Shown here: in pieces, positions 35,901 to 46,500 of the stretch
How positions within the stretch are numbered: the first letter of the stretch is position 1
How the letters are laid out: each line of letters starts with the position of its first letter
NCBI RefSeq assembly: GCF_051622035.1
Contig: NC_135360.1
Coordinates: forward strand, 7,554,001 to 7,618,000
DNA from: Arctopsyche grandis
Taxonomy: Eukaryota > Arthropoda > Insecta > Trichoptera > Hydropsychidae
Direction: 5' to 3'
Length of the DNA stretch: 64,000 nucleotides
Notes under the pieces: generated by a model
The model's database searches: none
What the model saw: the letters and a program-made list of their open reading frames with translations, nothing else
What the model was told of the DNA's origin: nothing
Position numbers and translations under genes: made by a program

Positions 35901-36662
35901 ATTGCATCTGTGCACATAGAAAGGTTACTTGACATCTGATGTGCAATCTATCATTCGTGAAGTCGAGAATTGCGTTTAAAGCAGCCATCCAGTTAATCTG
36001 TGGTTCAGTCTGTCTGGCGCTTGTCGATCGTTTGCACCAAACCCGATTATTTCTTTGGTGACAATTTCGCACATGGCGATCTCGCACGCGTCACGAAAAT
36101 GTCAAACGCGGAATGTATGACACTCGAAAATTCCACCCACTGAGAGTCATGCACGCGAACTATCACGCTAACAAGAATTAGAGTGTCAGATATTCCATAT
36201 TCGTGATTTTTGTGTCAACTATTGTCGTGTGCGAGATTGCCATGTGCGAAATTGTCCGTTTACCATGATTATTAGACCTGAGAAGGTCATGTCTGCATCT
36301 TTTAAATTGGAAGTGTGTTAGTCTACGGTTTAATGTATCACAGTTAATTTTAAGTCTAACATTCATATGATATATCAGATTCATAATGATCTCAGAATGG
36401 TATTACATACACAAGAACTTTAAAACTTTAAAATGCATATAAGATCTTCCAAAATTAAATTATTCGATAATGATTGAGTAACATTTAACTAGTGAAGTAT
36501 CATATATGTTCTCAGATATATATTTGAGTATTAAATAAGATTAGATTTAGTACAAAACTCACCTCTATCGTTTTGTCTGTTTCTGTCGAACAAACCTCCG
36601 CTTCTAAAAGCCGTACATTTCAGTAAAAGAAGTGCAAAAATCAAACAAATGTCTAATTGCAT
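32994..36662 (-). CDS. Secreted two-CUB-domain protein, paralogue 1
   Basis: Nine exons in transcript order: 36662-36563, 35651-35520, 35451-35288, 35217-35094, 35029-34888, 33710-33634, 33560-33419, 33357-33176, 33106-32994. They total 1,176 nt, or 391 residues plus stop. The start has an obvious signal peptide (MQLDICLIFALLLLKCTA). Exon 2 is a six-cysteine module (CLGENGVQGIC...GLCGLFGTCC). Exons 3-5 form a CUB domain (VCQMRIDF, ILCGEN, WRLKVTQLEC) and exons 7-9 a second CUB-like domain (GCLQYYPD, NYNRG, KWCG, FRLNYN..SNC). No catalytic residues are seen. Proteins of this plan are common and mostly uncharacterised in insects; I infer an extracellular binding role only. All introns are GT-AG; the exon 5 donor is GTTAGA, as in the paralogue. 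Confidence 0.88.
33761..34872 (+). mobile_element. pogo/Tigger element relic with a nested MITE
   Basis: Ends are AGTAGAACCTCGATTATCC (left; first base altered) and GGATAGTCGAGGTTCTACTG (right), the pogo/Tigger terminal signature, with TA on both sides (33759-33760, 34873-34874). On plus, 34054-34211 encodes a piece ending IRDLAASKRTANFDQKSVIEFL, which resembles the C-terminal end of pogo transposases. A piggyBac-like MITE interrupts it at 34212. It fills intron 5 of the minus-strand CUB gene. Confidence 0.8.
34212..34701. mobile_element. piggyBac-like MITE, copy 2
   Basis: CCCTTTGCCAGTGGC...GCCGCGGGCAAACGG with TTAA at 34208-34211 and 34702-34705; 490 bp. Inserted into the Tigger relic at the end of its transposase remnant. 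Confidence 0.9.
35686..36264. mobile_element. MITE family H, copy 2, with a nested MITE
   Basis: The right end GAAATTGTCCGTTTACC reads GGTAAACGGACAATTTC in reverse, similar to the start of the 15280 copy. The left end, TC...TTTGGTGACAATTTCGCAC, is split by MITE family C. ATGATTATT lies on both outer sides (35677-35685, 36265-36273), a 9-bp duplication. The arms share AATTTCGCACATGG and its complement. Within intron 1 of the minus-strand CUB gene. Confidence 0.65.
35688..36045. mobile_element. hAT-like MITE family C, copy 2
   Basis: Same inverted ends as the 6229 copy (GATGCGGTGCAAACGATCG / CGATCGTTTGCACC). ATTATTTC duplicated at 35680-35687 and 36046-36053. 358 bp, inserted two bases inside the left end of family H copy 2. 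Confidence 0.85.
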
Positions 36663-37612
36663 TTTTAATCTGAACAGAGACCAGTCCTACGGAACGTTCA
36701 CTAGGATAATAATTAAAATAAGCGAAAACCTATTTTATATACGTATGTAGGTATTTTAAAACCCTGTAAAGGTAATGTTTTCGCTCGGCAAATATTGTTT
36801 CGCAAAATGGATAATCCTTGTTTTCCTTACAGTGTGGATTCTTAAACTTTTCCAATACAAACATCCATTGTACCATATGTAAATGTTGAAGATCATTTTT
36901 AATCTGGATTTTTTAAAACGCAATAACATAAATTACGACTTCATTCCATGATAATTTCAAACCCCAATAAAGAAACATTATGAACTACTAGTTATAAATC
37001 TTTGCCCGTAGTGATATTTTGTAGTGCAAATTAGCTCAACGATTATTTGCATATTTCATACAAATATTGAACTCCAATAACTTAACATTTGACTGCTTTT
37101 AAGTGTACATCTATTTACATTCATGCCGTTGAAACCTTTCCTAAGTATATACATTCATAATTATTGCTATTATTAATTTGTTTTTACTCATTTATTGCAT
37201 TTTTATATTCGGCCATTGTGATGCAATAGTAATGCATTAATGGTCCGAACGTATTACAATAAATAAACAAAAATGAGTGAAATATTTTGGTGTTCTTTAT
37301 TTGAAAACGTTATTTTGATATGATTTTCTTTTGCCCAGTATAAAAAACCTGATTCTGTGGTTGGACTTATTGCACAATAGTTGCATTTACATTTCGGTCC
37401 ATCGATGTTGTAATGCTTGATCTTGATCTTGATCAATAAATCTTACCTATGTATGTTGGATTTCGACATAATCCAGTCATGCTGGTGGGCGAGATTTGAG
37501 GTAGATGCCCTCTTTTAAATGCTTCGTATAAAAGGGCTTCCGGTCGTTAAAATGAAACCATTTCTTTATTGAATTTTGGAAGTGCAACTGCTATTTGCAT
37601 CAATTGAATACA
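36663..37612. promoter_or_regulatory. Divergent intergenic region of the two CUB genes
   Basis: 950 bp between the two start codons. On minus, TATAAAATA (36731-36740) lies about 70 bases before the minus-gene ATG. On plus, TATAAAAG (37527-37534) lies about 80 bases before the plus-gene ATG. The two TATA boxes are 790 bp apart, so the genes have separate core promoters but could share distal elements. A short upstream ATG (37552, seven codons) is probably outside the mRNA, given TATA spacing. Confidence 0.7.
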
Positions 37613-40600
37613 ATGTTATTCAATATTTTTGTTTTTTCTATATTTATAATTGGAATTAATGGTTTTGATCCGATTTTTGGTGAAGAAAGACTCCTTAAAG
37701 GTAATTAAAACAAGTTTTGCATTAAAAATATGAATAATTTAAGTAAATTTTTTATATAATATATATTATAGAAGAAACAGCAAAAGATTTCAATCCTTTA
37801 GAATCAGAAAGAGATGGAAAACAAGGTATGTAAAGGAGTTTTTTTAATATTTGCATAAAATTACAGTCTTTCTCAAGCTTTTATTTAACCCTTTGCCCGC
37901 GGCAATAAATATAGCGAACAAGCCCTGTACGCGGCACCTTTTTCGCCAATTTGGCAATCGAGTTTTCGACCTTAAATATAGATTTGAATATTTACTCAAG
38001 TAACCAGATATGTTAATTAACACATAAAGTATTATTTTAAACAATAAAATACATAGTATATCTCGAAGTTTTGGATTAATTGTCAAATAATCATTCTTCA
38101 TAATTGTATGAAGACATGACGTCACATAAAGGAGGTTTCAGTATGGTTCCACAAAAAAGTAATTTTTGACTGGTATATATTCATTTTAAGCAAATCGAAT
38201 AGATGGCATTCAACTCTCGGTAATATATTCAACCAATTTTGAACCTTAAAACAGTTGAAATAGGCGCATATAAGCCTCAAAATCCCGTGCAAAGTTCAGA
38301 AATTCTATGGAAGACAGCCGCGCTACAGACTTGTCGCCCAAAGCTTCCATAGAAGACGGCCACGGGCAAACGGTTAAACATAAGAGCAATTGATATATAT
38401 TTGATTGAAATCTATATGCGTTTTAATAAATTGTTAATAAATTTGCGTGTGTTATGTTATGAAGGTATTTTCAATCTGGGTTTATCCGGAGATGCTTGCA
38501 TTAGTCCCGATGGAATAGAACAAGGTATCTGTCTCTCCCGTCAACAGTGTTCATCGCAAGGAGGCCGAGTCGTCGGAAGCTGTGGGGTTTTCAACTCGTG
38601 TTGTGCACGTAAGCTAAAAAACATCCCAATTTTAACCTGAATACAATCAGGACCGCGCTTACCATGTGTACAAATGTGTGTAACGCACACAGGCGGCCGA
38701 AAGAAATGAGAGTCGAACAAATTATAGGTTGTGGCTATTTGCAGGTACTATATCTGCGAATTATTAGCTATTTGCAGGTACTATATCTGCGACAGGCGCA
38801 ATGCCTTCTGCGCATGCGCGTGAACTGTCACTGTCAACGTGTTAACTGTTAAAATTTTGTTTTAAACCTCTTAAAATTTAGTTCGAACTAGTCAAGTGAC
38901 GTAGAGTAAAAAATATAATCCAAATTAGTTAATATTATTAATTGTTAGAAAATTATTATCATATACAACGTATAATACCTACATACAAGTACAAGCCGCG
39001 AACTAGCCAAATGATAAAAAATCTATTATAATAACGTGCGAAATTTATTTGCCTCATGTATAATGAACGATTGATTAAACGAGTGTAGCATAGATTAAAT
39101 GTAAGAAATTATAATCGGATTATAAGTTCACGCACATGCGCAGAAGGCTTTGCGCCTGTCGCAGATATAGTACCTGCAAATAGCCAATAATTAGCAGATA
39201 TAGTATGTGCAAATATCCAATAATTCGCAGATATAGTACCTGCAATTATCCACAACCAATATTATATTCCTTAAAAAATACGAAACAAGCATCGTACTTA
39301 CTAAAATGTCCTGAATATAATAGATATTTTGCTAAATTCGCATTTATTTTGTTTAAAGTGACCGCTTGCGATATCAGGACCAGTGCCAAAAATTCTGTCT
39401 TCATCAATCCATCTTATCATACCTCACAACCATACAACGGATTGGAATGTGCATATACGGTTGATATTCACAACGACAACGTCTGCCAAATGAGGATCGA
39501 TCTGGAAACCTTTTCTCTGGCACAACCTACATTAGTGGGTCAAAAATAAGTACGCTTCGTTAAGAACTACATTATTTATTCATATATATCGTGCATCTCA
39601 TTTTTTAGAACCCATCTACAGGCTTGATGGATCCTGCCTACTCTTGCATAGATGATGTCTTTCAGGTGTCCAATCTTCAGGCTCACAGCGAAATTATTCC
39701 TCCGTTGTGTGGTGAAAATAGCGGACAGCATCGTTAGTTTCTTAATTTCTTCCATAATATATTTTATTAATATGTGTGTATTAACATGCTCAACTATTTT
39801 AATAGTTTATATAAGAGTGAATGCATCGCTGAACAGTAGATCGATTAGGTTAAGTTTCAAATTGGCAGACCGATCCTTGAATACAGATTTGACGCAGGCA
39901 GTTTGGAGAGTTAAAGTGACTCAATTAGAGTGCTATAATACAATGGGGTTAGAACTTACATATATCTAATTATCACTGAGCAACAAAAAATCACGTTTTA
40001 GAATTACCAGAGCGGAGACTAACCAATCTTTACTAACTTTGACCCACTGAATTCGAATATGATAATATGATATTCGAATATGGGTGCAAGCGAGACGGCA
40101 TGTAATCCACCTCACAGAGTACAGCGGTCGGACTACATGCCATCTCGCTTGCACCCAACACATTTCGCGTTACAACCATTGAAGTATACTACTACTACTT
40201 CTACATACTACTTCAATGGTTACAACCGTATACACAACGAAAGCATTGAAATTTCAATTACCGCTTGAGTTAGTGCGTTTAGATAAAAACGAAAAATACT
40301 GAGATAGAAAACCAATCCTTATAAACGTGGTGAAATAAAAAAAAATTGACAAATAAATGAAAAATAGCACGGAAAAAAAATCAGTAAAAAAATATATTTT
40401 TGACTTTTAAAATTCGCTAAAAAAATTATTATAAGTATTTTAAAGCAATGAAATATCACAATCAATAGAAAAAACATCTGACTATTGATTCCAATACTCA
40501 CTTTGAGCACAGCAATACTAGATTTTGAGTTAAAGACCGCAAAAGCCAAAAAACTGTAAAAATCGCGCATTTTTTTAAACGCTCATATCTGGTAAATGAT

Positions 40601-41574
40601 CACCAACCAACAAAAATCAGTATCATATTCGTATTCAGTGGGTCAAAGTTAGTAAAGATTGGTTAGTCTCCACTCTGATATTTTTTTTTTTTTTGCTCAG
40701 TGTTATTACGCAAGCTATTGTGCGTATTATTCATAAATAAAAATAAAATTTACAGATTATACAAGGAGCCAAGTTTATTTTCTTTAAATGAGAGAACGGT
40801 AAACGGAACAAGTGATTTTGGTGCAAGGGAAGCTAGAAGTCCAGCTACAGCAGCGAGAGATCATTATCTTGTTGGTACGTTATATTTACATATGTAATTC
40901 ATCAGATACGTTTGAATGTACATACATACATGTAATAATTTCGATTTCAGCACCTGATGGGTGTCTTCAGTATTATCCGGATAGGTTTGGAACTTTTGAA
41001 TCTTTTAATTACAACCGAGGCTTCGGTCCCTATACGGGTAACCTTCATTATTCAACTTGTTTCAGACGACCGATAGACGTGTGTGGTGTCAAGTGAGTAA
41101 ATATTTGTTCGAAAACAACACCGATTGACTGAGAGGAAATTCTTGTTAAATCATGTGATTTTATTTGTATTCGTTTGCAGGCTGCAGTCTATTAAATTTC
41201 AATTAGGTTTTGAAGAGTCAGACAATTATTATTTGGATACTGACTGTGAAGCAAATCCTTACGTTCCCGGGAATGTAACAAGTCAAGATTATCTATATAT
41301 ACAAGAAGGGGAGTCTGTTGATGGTCTACGTGGAAGTAAATGGTGTGGCATTAGCGCTGAATCTCAAATTATACACAGTGAGATTTTATTTCTTTTTGAT
41401 TTAAAATTTAAAAACCATTTTGTTATATTGAATTCATTTTATTTATTTTTTACAGGTGCTCCTCCAGGACATCTCTATGTAGTTTTCAATACTGATAATA
41501 TCTGTATGGATACAGATATAGAACAAGGATATAGATTTAATTACAATGTTCTTAATAATTGCCAACGAATTTAA
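37613..41574 (+). CDS. Secreted two-CUB-domain protein, paralogue 2
   Basis: Ten exons: 37613-37700, 37772-37825, 38465-38608, 39359-39534, 39609-39732, 39806-39947, 40756-40874, 40951-41092, 41181-41377, 41456-41574. They total 1,305 nt, or 434 residues plus stop. Signal peptide MLFNIFVFSIFIIGING. Exon 2 is an acidic/basic spacer absent from the paralogue. Exon 3 is the cysteine module (ACISPDGIEQGIC...GVFNSCC). Exons 4-6 form CUB 1 (ECAYTVDI, NVCQMRIDLE, LCGEN, WRVKVTQLEC). Exon 7 is a linker. Exons 8-10 form the second CUB-like domain (GCLQYYPD, YNRG, SKWCG, FNYN..NNC). All introns are GT-AG; the exon 4 donor is GTGGGT. AATAAA at 41634-41639. A secreted binding or structural role is inference. 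Confidence 0.9.
37889..38373. mobile_element. piggyBac-like MITE, copy 3
   Basis: CCCTTTGCCCGCGGC...GCCACGGGCAAACGG flanked by TTAA at 37885-37888 and 38374-38377; 485 bp. It makes up most of intron 2 of the plus-strand CUB gene. Confidence 0.9.
38726..39257. mobile_element. Foldback element family B, copy 2
   Basis: Same ends and core as 31312-31809. The left arm has two 32-33-bp units and the right arm three. It occupies most of intron 3 of the plus-strand CUB gene. Confidence 0.8.
39974..40702. mobile_element. CACTG-ended DNA transposon, non-autonomous (CMC/Chapaev-like)
   Basis: Starts CACTGAGCAA and ends GCTCAGTG, with longer inverted arms around GAGACTAACCAATCTTTACT and its complement. 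TTAT flanks both sides (39970-39973, 40703-40706). CACTG ends with a 4-bp duplication point to the CMC superfamily, perhaps Chapaev; this is inference. Inner hairpins lie at 40081-40157 (GGGTGCAAGCGAGA pairs) and about 40173-40227 (TTACAACCATTGAAGTA pairs). No transposase. It fills intron 6 of the plus-strand CUB gene. Confidence 0.75.
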
Positions 41575-41824
41575 TCTTACACATTAATTAAGTACTATCA
41601 TAACAATACATATTTTTATATTTGCACCATATTAATAAACGTATTTTTACATTTTTTTATTGTTTTATTTTATGAGCTTTATTACTAAGTATCGTTTTTG
41701 TCTTTGTTGATGTTCCTGTGCTCTACTAGCTGATAGCAACGGTTAATTGATGTTAATGTACTATTTTAATGCGACTGGTTAGTGATTACATGTCCAGCAA
41801 TTGTAGTTTTCCCCTATTTTCCTT

Positions 41825-42005
41825 AGAAGTATAATTCAGTGGTTAATATACTGCTACCGACTGGGAGGTCCCAAGTTTGAACCCAGGTTAGATCTCGATT
41901 GGAAAAACATCATAAATTGTATGATTTTAAGTATTTTTTGGTGCTGCTGGCCAAATTTAAATAATTTTACTTCCAGAGTTTGTCAATTAAAAATGAAATT
42001 TAAAA
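41825..42005 (+). mobile_element. SINE family E, short copy
   Basis: Head CAGTGGTTAATATACTGC, box B-like AAGTTTGAACCCAGG, alternative-type body with GGTGCTGCTGGCCAAA. Truncated at the 3' side. Confidence 0.6.
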
Positions 42006-42039
42006 ATCTATGTCGTTCACAAACACAGTAATGACAAAT

Positions 42040-42122
42040 TATTAAGCTGGCATTCCTACTTCTACCCCGGGGACTTCGCCTCCGGGTCCTTCGCCTCCCG
42101 GGCCTTCGAATCCTTTGAATCG
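42040..42122 (-). repeat. GC-rich Gly/Pro/Glu-coding mini-repeat
   Basis: On minus, three imperfect 15-bp units (GGCGAAGGCCCGGGA type) read GPGGEGPGGEVPGVEVGMPA and then a stop. The block is strikingly GC-rich in an AT-rich setting. It could be a short minisatellite or the end of a collagen-like exon. No upstream exon was found. Confidence 0.4.
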
Positions 42123-42354
42123 AAAAAAAATCGAATTTGTTGTTTCCAACAAACCAACTAATGTTACATATATGCATATATACATATATACATACAAAGT
42201 CTCTTTCAAAATTATATATCAGATCGTATTTTCGTAGATCGTAAAATCGTATTTTAATTTATTTTTTTGTTTATGTCACAATGTTTTAATGCACAAGTAT
42301 GTGCACACAGGCCACTAGTAGCATTATAAGGTTCGGTGATTATTTAGCAAAAAG

Positions 42355-42505
42355 CGACTTCGCGCAAGTCACTAAAATCTCAATCACGGAACATCTGGCA
42401 CCCAAAAACTCCATCAATCACGAAATATTGTACTAACGAGAACTCGAGTGGCAGATTTTCCGTGATCGATATTTTATTGAACTGCACGAGATCGCTTTTT
42501 GCGGA
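42355..42505. mobile_element. Small palindromic MITE upstream of Bap55
   Basis: CAAAAAGCGACTTCGCGCA at the left pairs with TGCACGAGATCGCTTTTTG at the right. An inner AATCACGGAAC / TTTTCCGTGAT pair is also visible. The flanking duplication is not resolved. It abuts the Harbinger-like element. Confidence 0.55.
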
Positions 42506-42509
42506 ATAA

Positions 42510-43289
42510 AGGTCTGTTCATACCTTGTCGGCACGTACCGACTTCAGCAGGTATCCGGCCGTACGAAAAGTATTCCTTGGTACATTTTGTATGGGTAAGT
42601 TCATTTCAACCGTCACGTTTACGCCACGGCAGGCTTACAGCAGTACCCGACATTTCCTGTTCATTTCCTGACAACCTTACAGCAACATCCGTCATCGTAT
42701 CGTATCCGTTTTTTTGGCCTTCGTGGAAATATACACGTGAATTACGTGCCATGAGTCTGCCGCTTTGCTGTTTTGGACCAATTATCGATAGTGACAGTTG
42801 ACAGCTATTCAATCTTTCGACATGGTTTTGGCGCAAATATTTAAAAAAAATTTAGTCCATCATCCACAAGCTCCTTATACAGTGTCCAAAACTCTCCTTC
42901 GGTTTTTCTATTTTTTAACATGGGATGCACATCAAAACGTCTCCGTGCTTTTTTATTGCCTTCTTGAGCTTCTTCTTCCAACAACAACGCGATTATACAT
43001 AATTTTTCGTTCGATAAACGCCGAAACATTTTTGCTGACTTGTATTCTGACGCGTAGCTACGAATGCACGTGTATGCATTCATATTGTAAGTACTCGACA
43101 ATTCGACGTAAGAAATATTGCGCCGCATCGTCATGGCCTGTAATGTATAAGTAAGCCGATTTTGCCTTGCACTCGGCCAAAGTGCTGTGACCGTGACGTG
43201 ACCGCGACGTGTAGAGATATGAATAGAAATGTAATAGAATGACATATTTTAAACGGAGTCGTGCAGTGCTGTTAAGCATGAACAGACCT
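42510..43289 (-). mobile_element. PIF/Harbinger-like element with a transposase fragment
   Basis: Starts AGGTCTGTTCAT and ends ATGAACAGACCT. TAA (42507-42509) and TTA (43290-43292) flank it, a TWA-type target with one difference. On minus, 43245-42841 stays open and its last 60 codons include IALLLEEEAQEGNKKARRRF then VHPMLKNRKTEGEFWTLYKE, matching the start of Harbinger transposases; the DDE core is missing. 780 bp, ending about 225 bp before the Bap55 ATG. Confidence 0.75.
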
Positions 43290-43514
43290 TTATTCGCTTA
43301 CCGCATTATAAAAATGTATAGCGTGAAATAAAACGCAAAGGCTATGATAGGTAGCGCCAAGTTGCCGTCGTGTGTTTATTTGCAGTTGGTAGCGTAGTTG
43401 TCAGTGGGGTAGTGAGCGAACGCCGAACAGTAGTGAGAGAGAGAGAAAGAGGGACGGGTGTAGGCTTGTTGTTTGTGCGCTTGTGCGTGTGCGCGATCGG
43501 TGTCGGTGTCGGAG
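43290..43514 (+). promoter_or_regulatory. Bap55 promoter and 5' UTR
   Basis: Only about 225 bp separate the transposon end from the start codon. No TATA box is seen. A TCAGTG initiator-like site lies near 43400, followed by an (AG)n run at 43434-43448 of the kind bound by GAGA factors. The segment turns sharply GC-rich towards the ATG. Confidence 0.5.
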
Positions 43515-46500
43515 ATGAGTGGGGTGGGCGGTGTGGGCGGCTCGCTGTCGGTGGGGGGCGGCGCGATGCTGTACGGCGGGGACGAGATCGGCGCCCTGGT
43601 GCTGGATCCCGGCCACCACTCGCTGCGCGTCGGCTACGCCCAGGAAGACTCGCCCAAAGCCGAGCTTCCCGCCGTCGTCGGGGTCGCTCCGGAAGCGCGT
43701 CCCGACAACAACATCACCCAGACAGGTTCGATCCTTTGCATTTGCATTTGCATTGCTGCCAATTGCCAATTGCCAATTGCCAATCGCCCCACGCTTCGTC
43801 AAACTCCCTCGTCGCGCTCAATCTCTTGTCATCTTGCGTTTGAGGTTATGTTTTTATGGCGGCAAGCGGCCACCGCGGCGCTAGTGTCGCCGCTCAAATG
43901 TCACTTGCAAATATTGAATTTGTGCAAACAATTAACTGATACATTTTATTGTTTATATTTTAAACGCTATCGACTTAATTATTACATATTAACTTGTAAT
44001 AATTAAGTCGAGTAAGTTGAATAATAGCAATTTCGAACCAATTTTTATATAAAACATTTTTGACAGTTTTGGTCCTAATTTGAGCTTTAATGGATCGCTT
44101 TAATTTTTTTTTTTTGTAAATTACTATGCTTTTATCTGGCAGTTATAATTTTAATTTCAGTGATAATTCTGAAATATCTTACGTTTTTTCATATTCTTAA
44201 AAAATGCAATCATAAATACAGATCTTATTTGCTCAGTGCTAAGCGTCATTGTCGTTGATATCTGAAATTCGGTGGACTGATCTGTATCTGCCTCTATTTC
44301 TCCGGGTCCTGTTCCTAGTTGAAAGCATTGTTTTAGATGATCCAGTCAGTACTCTAATTTGGTCTGACCATCTTATTGGAGACTGGTCTCTTGCTCGCCT
44401 TACCTCTAGTATTCCAGCGACTACAGGCTTCTCTAAACTCTCCACATTCTTCCTGGCAATATGGTCAAAGTAGGAGAGAATCCTCTTCCTACATGTTGTG
44501 GAGTCTTTCTGAAACTACTGATTTGATCGTGCGTTTTACAATCCATGGAATGCTCAGCATTCGCCCCCAACACTATATTTCGAAAACATCTGACATCTCA
44601 TTTTACATACCTCCTTTGCATTTCACATAGTTTTTAAGCGCCCAAATTAATATATTTATGGATCTACTATTTCATAGATAGATAATACAAATATATTAAT
44701 GAGTTAATTGAATCTCATTCAACTGATTAATTTACAAGTCGTAAATAAGTTACAAAATGAAAACCATAAGAAAACTATCATATACCTTGGAAATAAAGGA
44801 AAAATATATTTACATCGACTGTTCTATATATATAAATACTATAGAAATATAACATCTATTTATCCATAAAACGATTGAAAGAGTCGCACGATTGTGTCAT
44901 CGCGTTCTTGTACGCGTTGAACTTGCTTGAAATATTTTTTCACACAAGGGCTAAGACACAATTCGACTCACTCTACATAAACAACCTCGAGCCTGTAGGA
45001 ATCTCCGAGGGTATGATCTCATCAGTCAAACTACGCATTGCACAACTCACTAACATATAAACCAATGCACCAGTCCCAGAAGCCAATGAGCCTCTGGAGT
45101 TCTGCCAGCCCACTCCTCCAAAGTCGAGCAACTACCTCCTTTGCAGTACATACAATAATACTTGTATGCTGAACATAAATAAAGATCCTCTTAAAAACTC
45201 AACTAAGCTTCCATAAGTTGGGAAACGGTCGAAACATAACCTCCCGTCCCATACATTGTATTATATTGAAATGATTTGAATCCATTATTTTTACTATGTA
45301 AATGAAAAAAAATTGTCAATATTCTTTATTATTTTATAGCTACACAATATCGCCACTATGTCGATACAACATTCCTCAACGTTCCGAGACCTGGTATGGA
45401 AGTCGTCTCATACATGAAAGACGGAAGTGTCGACAATTGGGATCTCTTTGAAAAAGTGTTGGACTATGCATACTCGAAGGTAAATATAATTTGAAATAAT
45501 GATAAAATAATCATTTAAATTTTATTCAAAGCCTTATTGAATTTCAGGTAATAAAATCTTCGAGCGAATACCATCCGACGTTATTCTCAGAAGCACCATG
45601 GGCGCCTCGTTCAGCTAGGGAAAAATTAGCCGAGCTCATGTTCGAAAAGTACAACGTACCAGCCTTTTTCTTAGTGAAGAACGCCGTATTGTCTGCTTTT
45701 GCCAATGGTATTCATATTTAACAGCCGTCGAATTATCAACTGGAATATTTGCTAATTAGGTTGAATTTTAGGCAAATCCACTGCTTTGGTGGTCGATTCG
45801 GGAGCAACTCACACATCTGCAGTTCCTGTATTGGATGGTTACGCTCTCGGAGCAGCGGTAGTTCGTTCATCACTCGGTGGAGATCATTTAGCACAGCAAG
45901 CACGAATGTTACTAACCTCAATCGGAGCACCTCTAGTACCAGCAACTCACATACAGGTAAAATTCTTACGATGAATGCAATTGCTCAATTATTTCAGACT
46001 GTATTGATTTAATCATCTTTCAGACTAAAGACATAGTTCGAGAAAAGGAAAAACCAAGATTTACAATAAAACCAATGCCTGAAGGCTTGACGGCATCGTG
46101 GCAAGAATATATGACCAGACAAGTCCTTAACGATTTCACACAAACCGTAGTTCAGGTAAGTTCGTGTTGGTTGATTCAATTCGAATACGATTTTAAATAA
46201 TTAACAATGATCAAATGCAGGTATCGGAATCACCGTATGATGAACGAGTAGCTGCTAGTATTCCCGCCGTACATTACGAACTACCTTGTGGATACCATCA
46301 AGACTTCGGCCCTGAAAGATTCCGACTGGCGGAAACTCTCTTTGAACATCAGCTAGTCGGTGCCTCACAACTTGGTTTGTTTGCTTTTTTATTGTGTTGC
46401 ATACTGTCTCGAGTTTGGATTGTTACGTTGAATTTTATCTTGCAGTACAAACGGCGGTCGGAATGTGCGATATTGACATGAAACCTGCCATGTGGGGATC

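Noticed and set aside
35812-36087. 91-codon minus frame with basic residues, and the 80-codon plus frame at 6138-6380
   Set aside because: Both lie in the inverted-repeat MITE family C and its flank; the frames are not conserved between copies.
37844-38125. 93-codon minus frame
   Set aside because: It lies in a piggyBac-like MITE; the other two copies do not preserve it.
41983-42177. 64-codon arginine-rich minus frame
   Set aside because: It is another frame of the GC-rich mini-repeat and looks like a compositional artefact.
43370-43884. Long overlapping GC-rich frames on both strands around 43.4-43.9 kb
   Set aside because: Only the frame from 43515 matches Bap55; the others are shadows of the GC-rich first exon.
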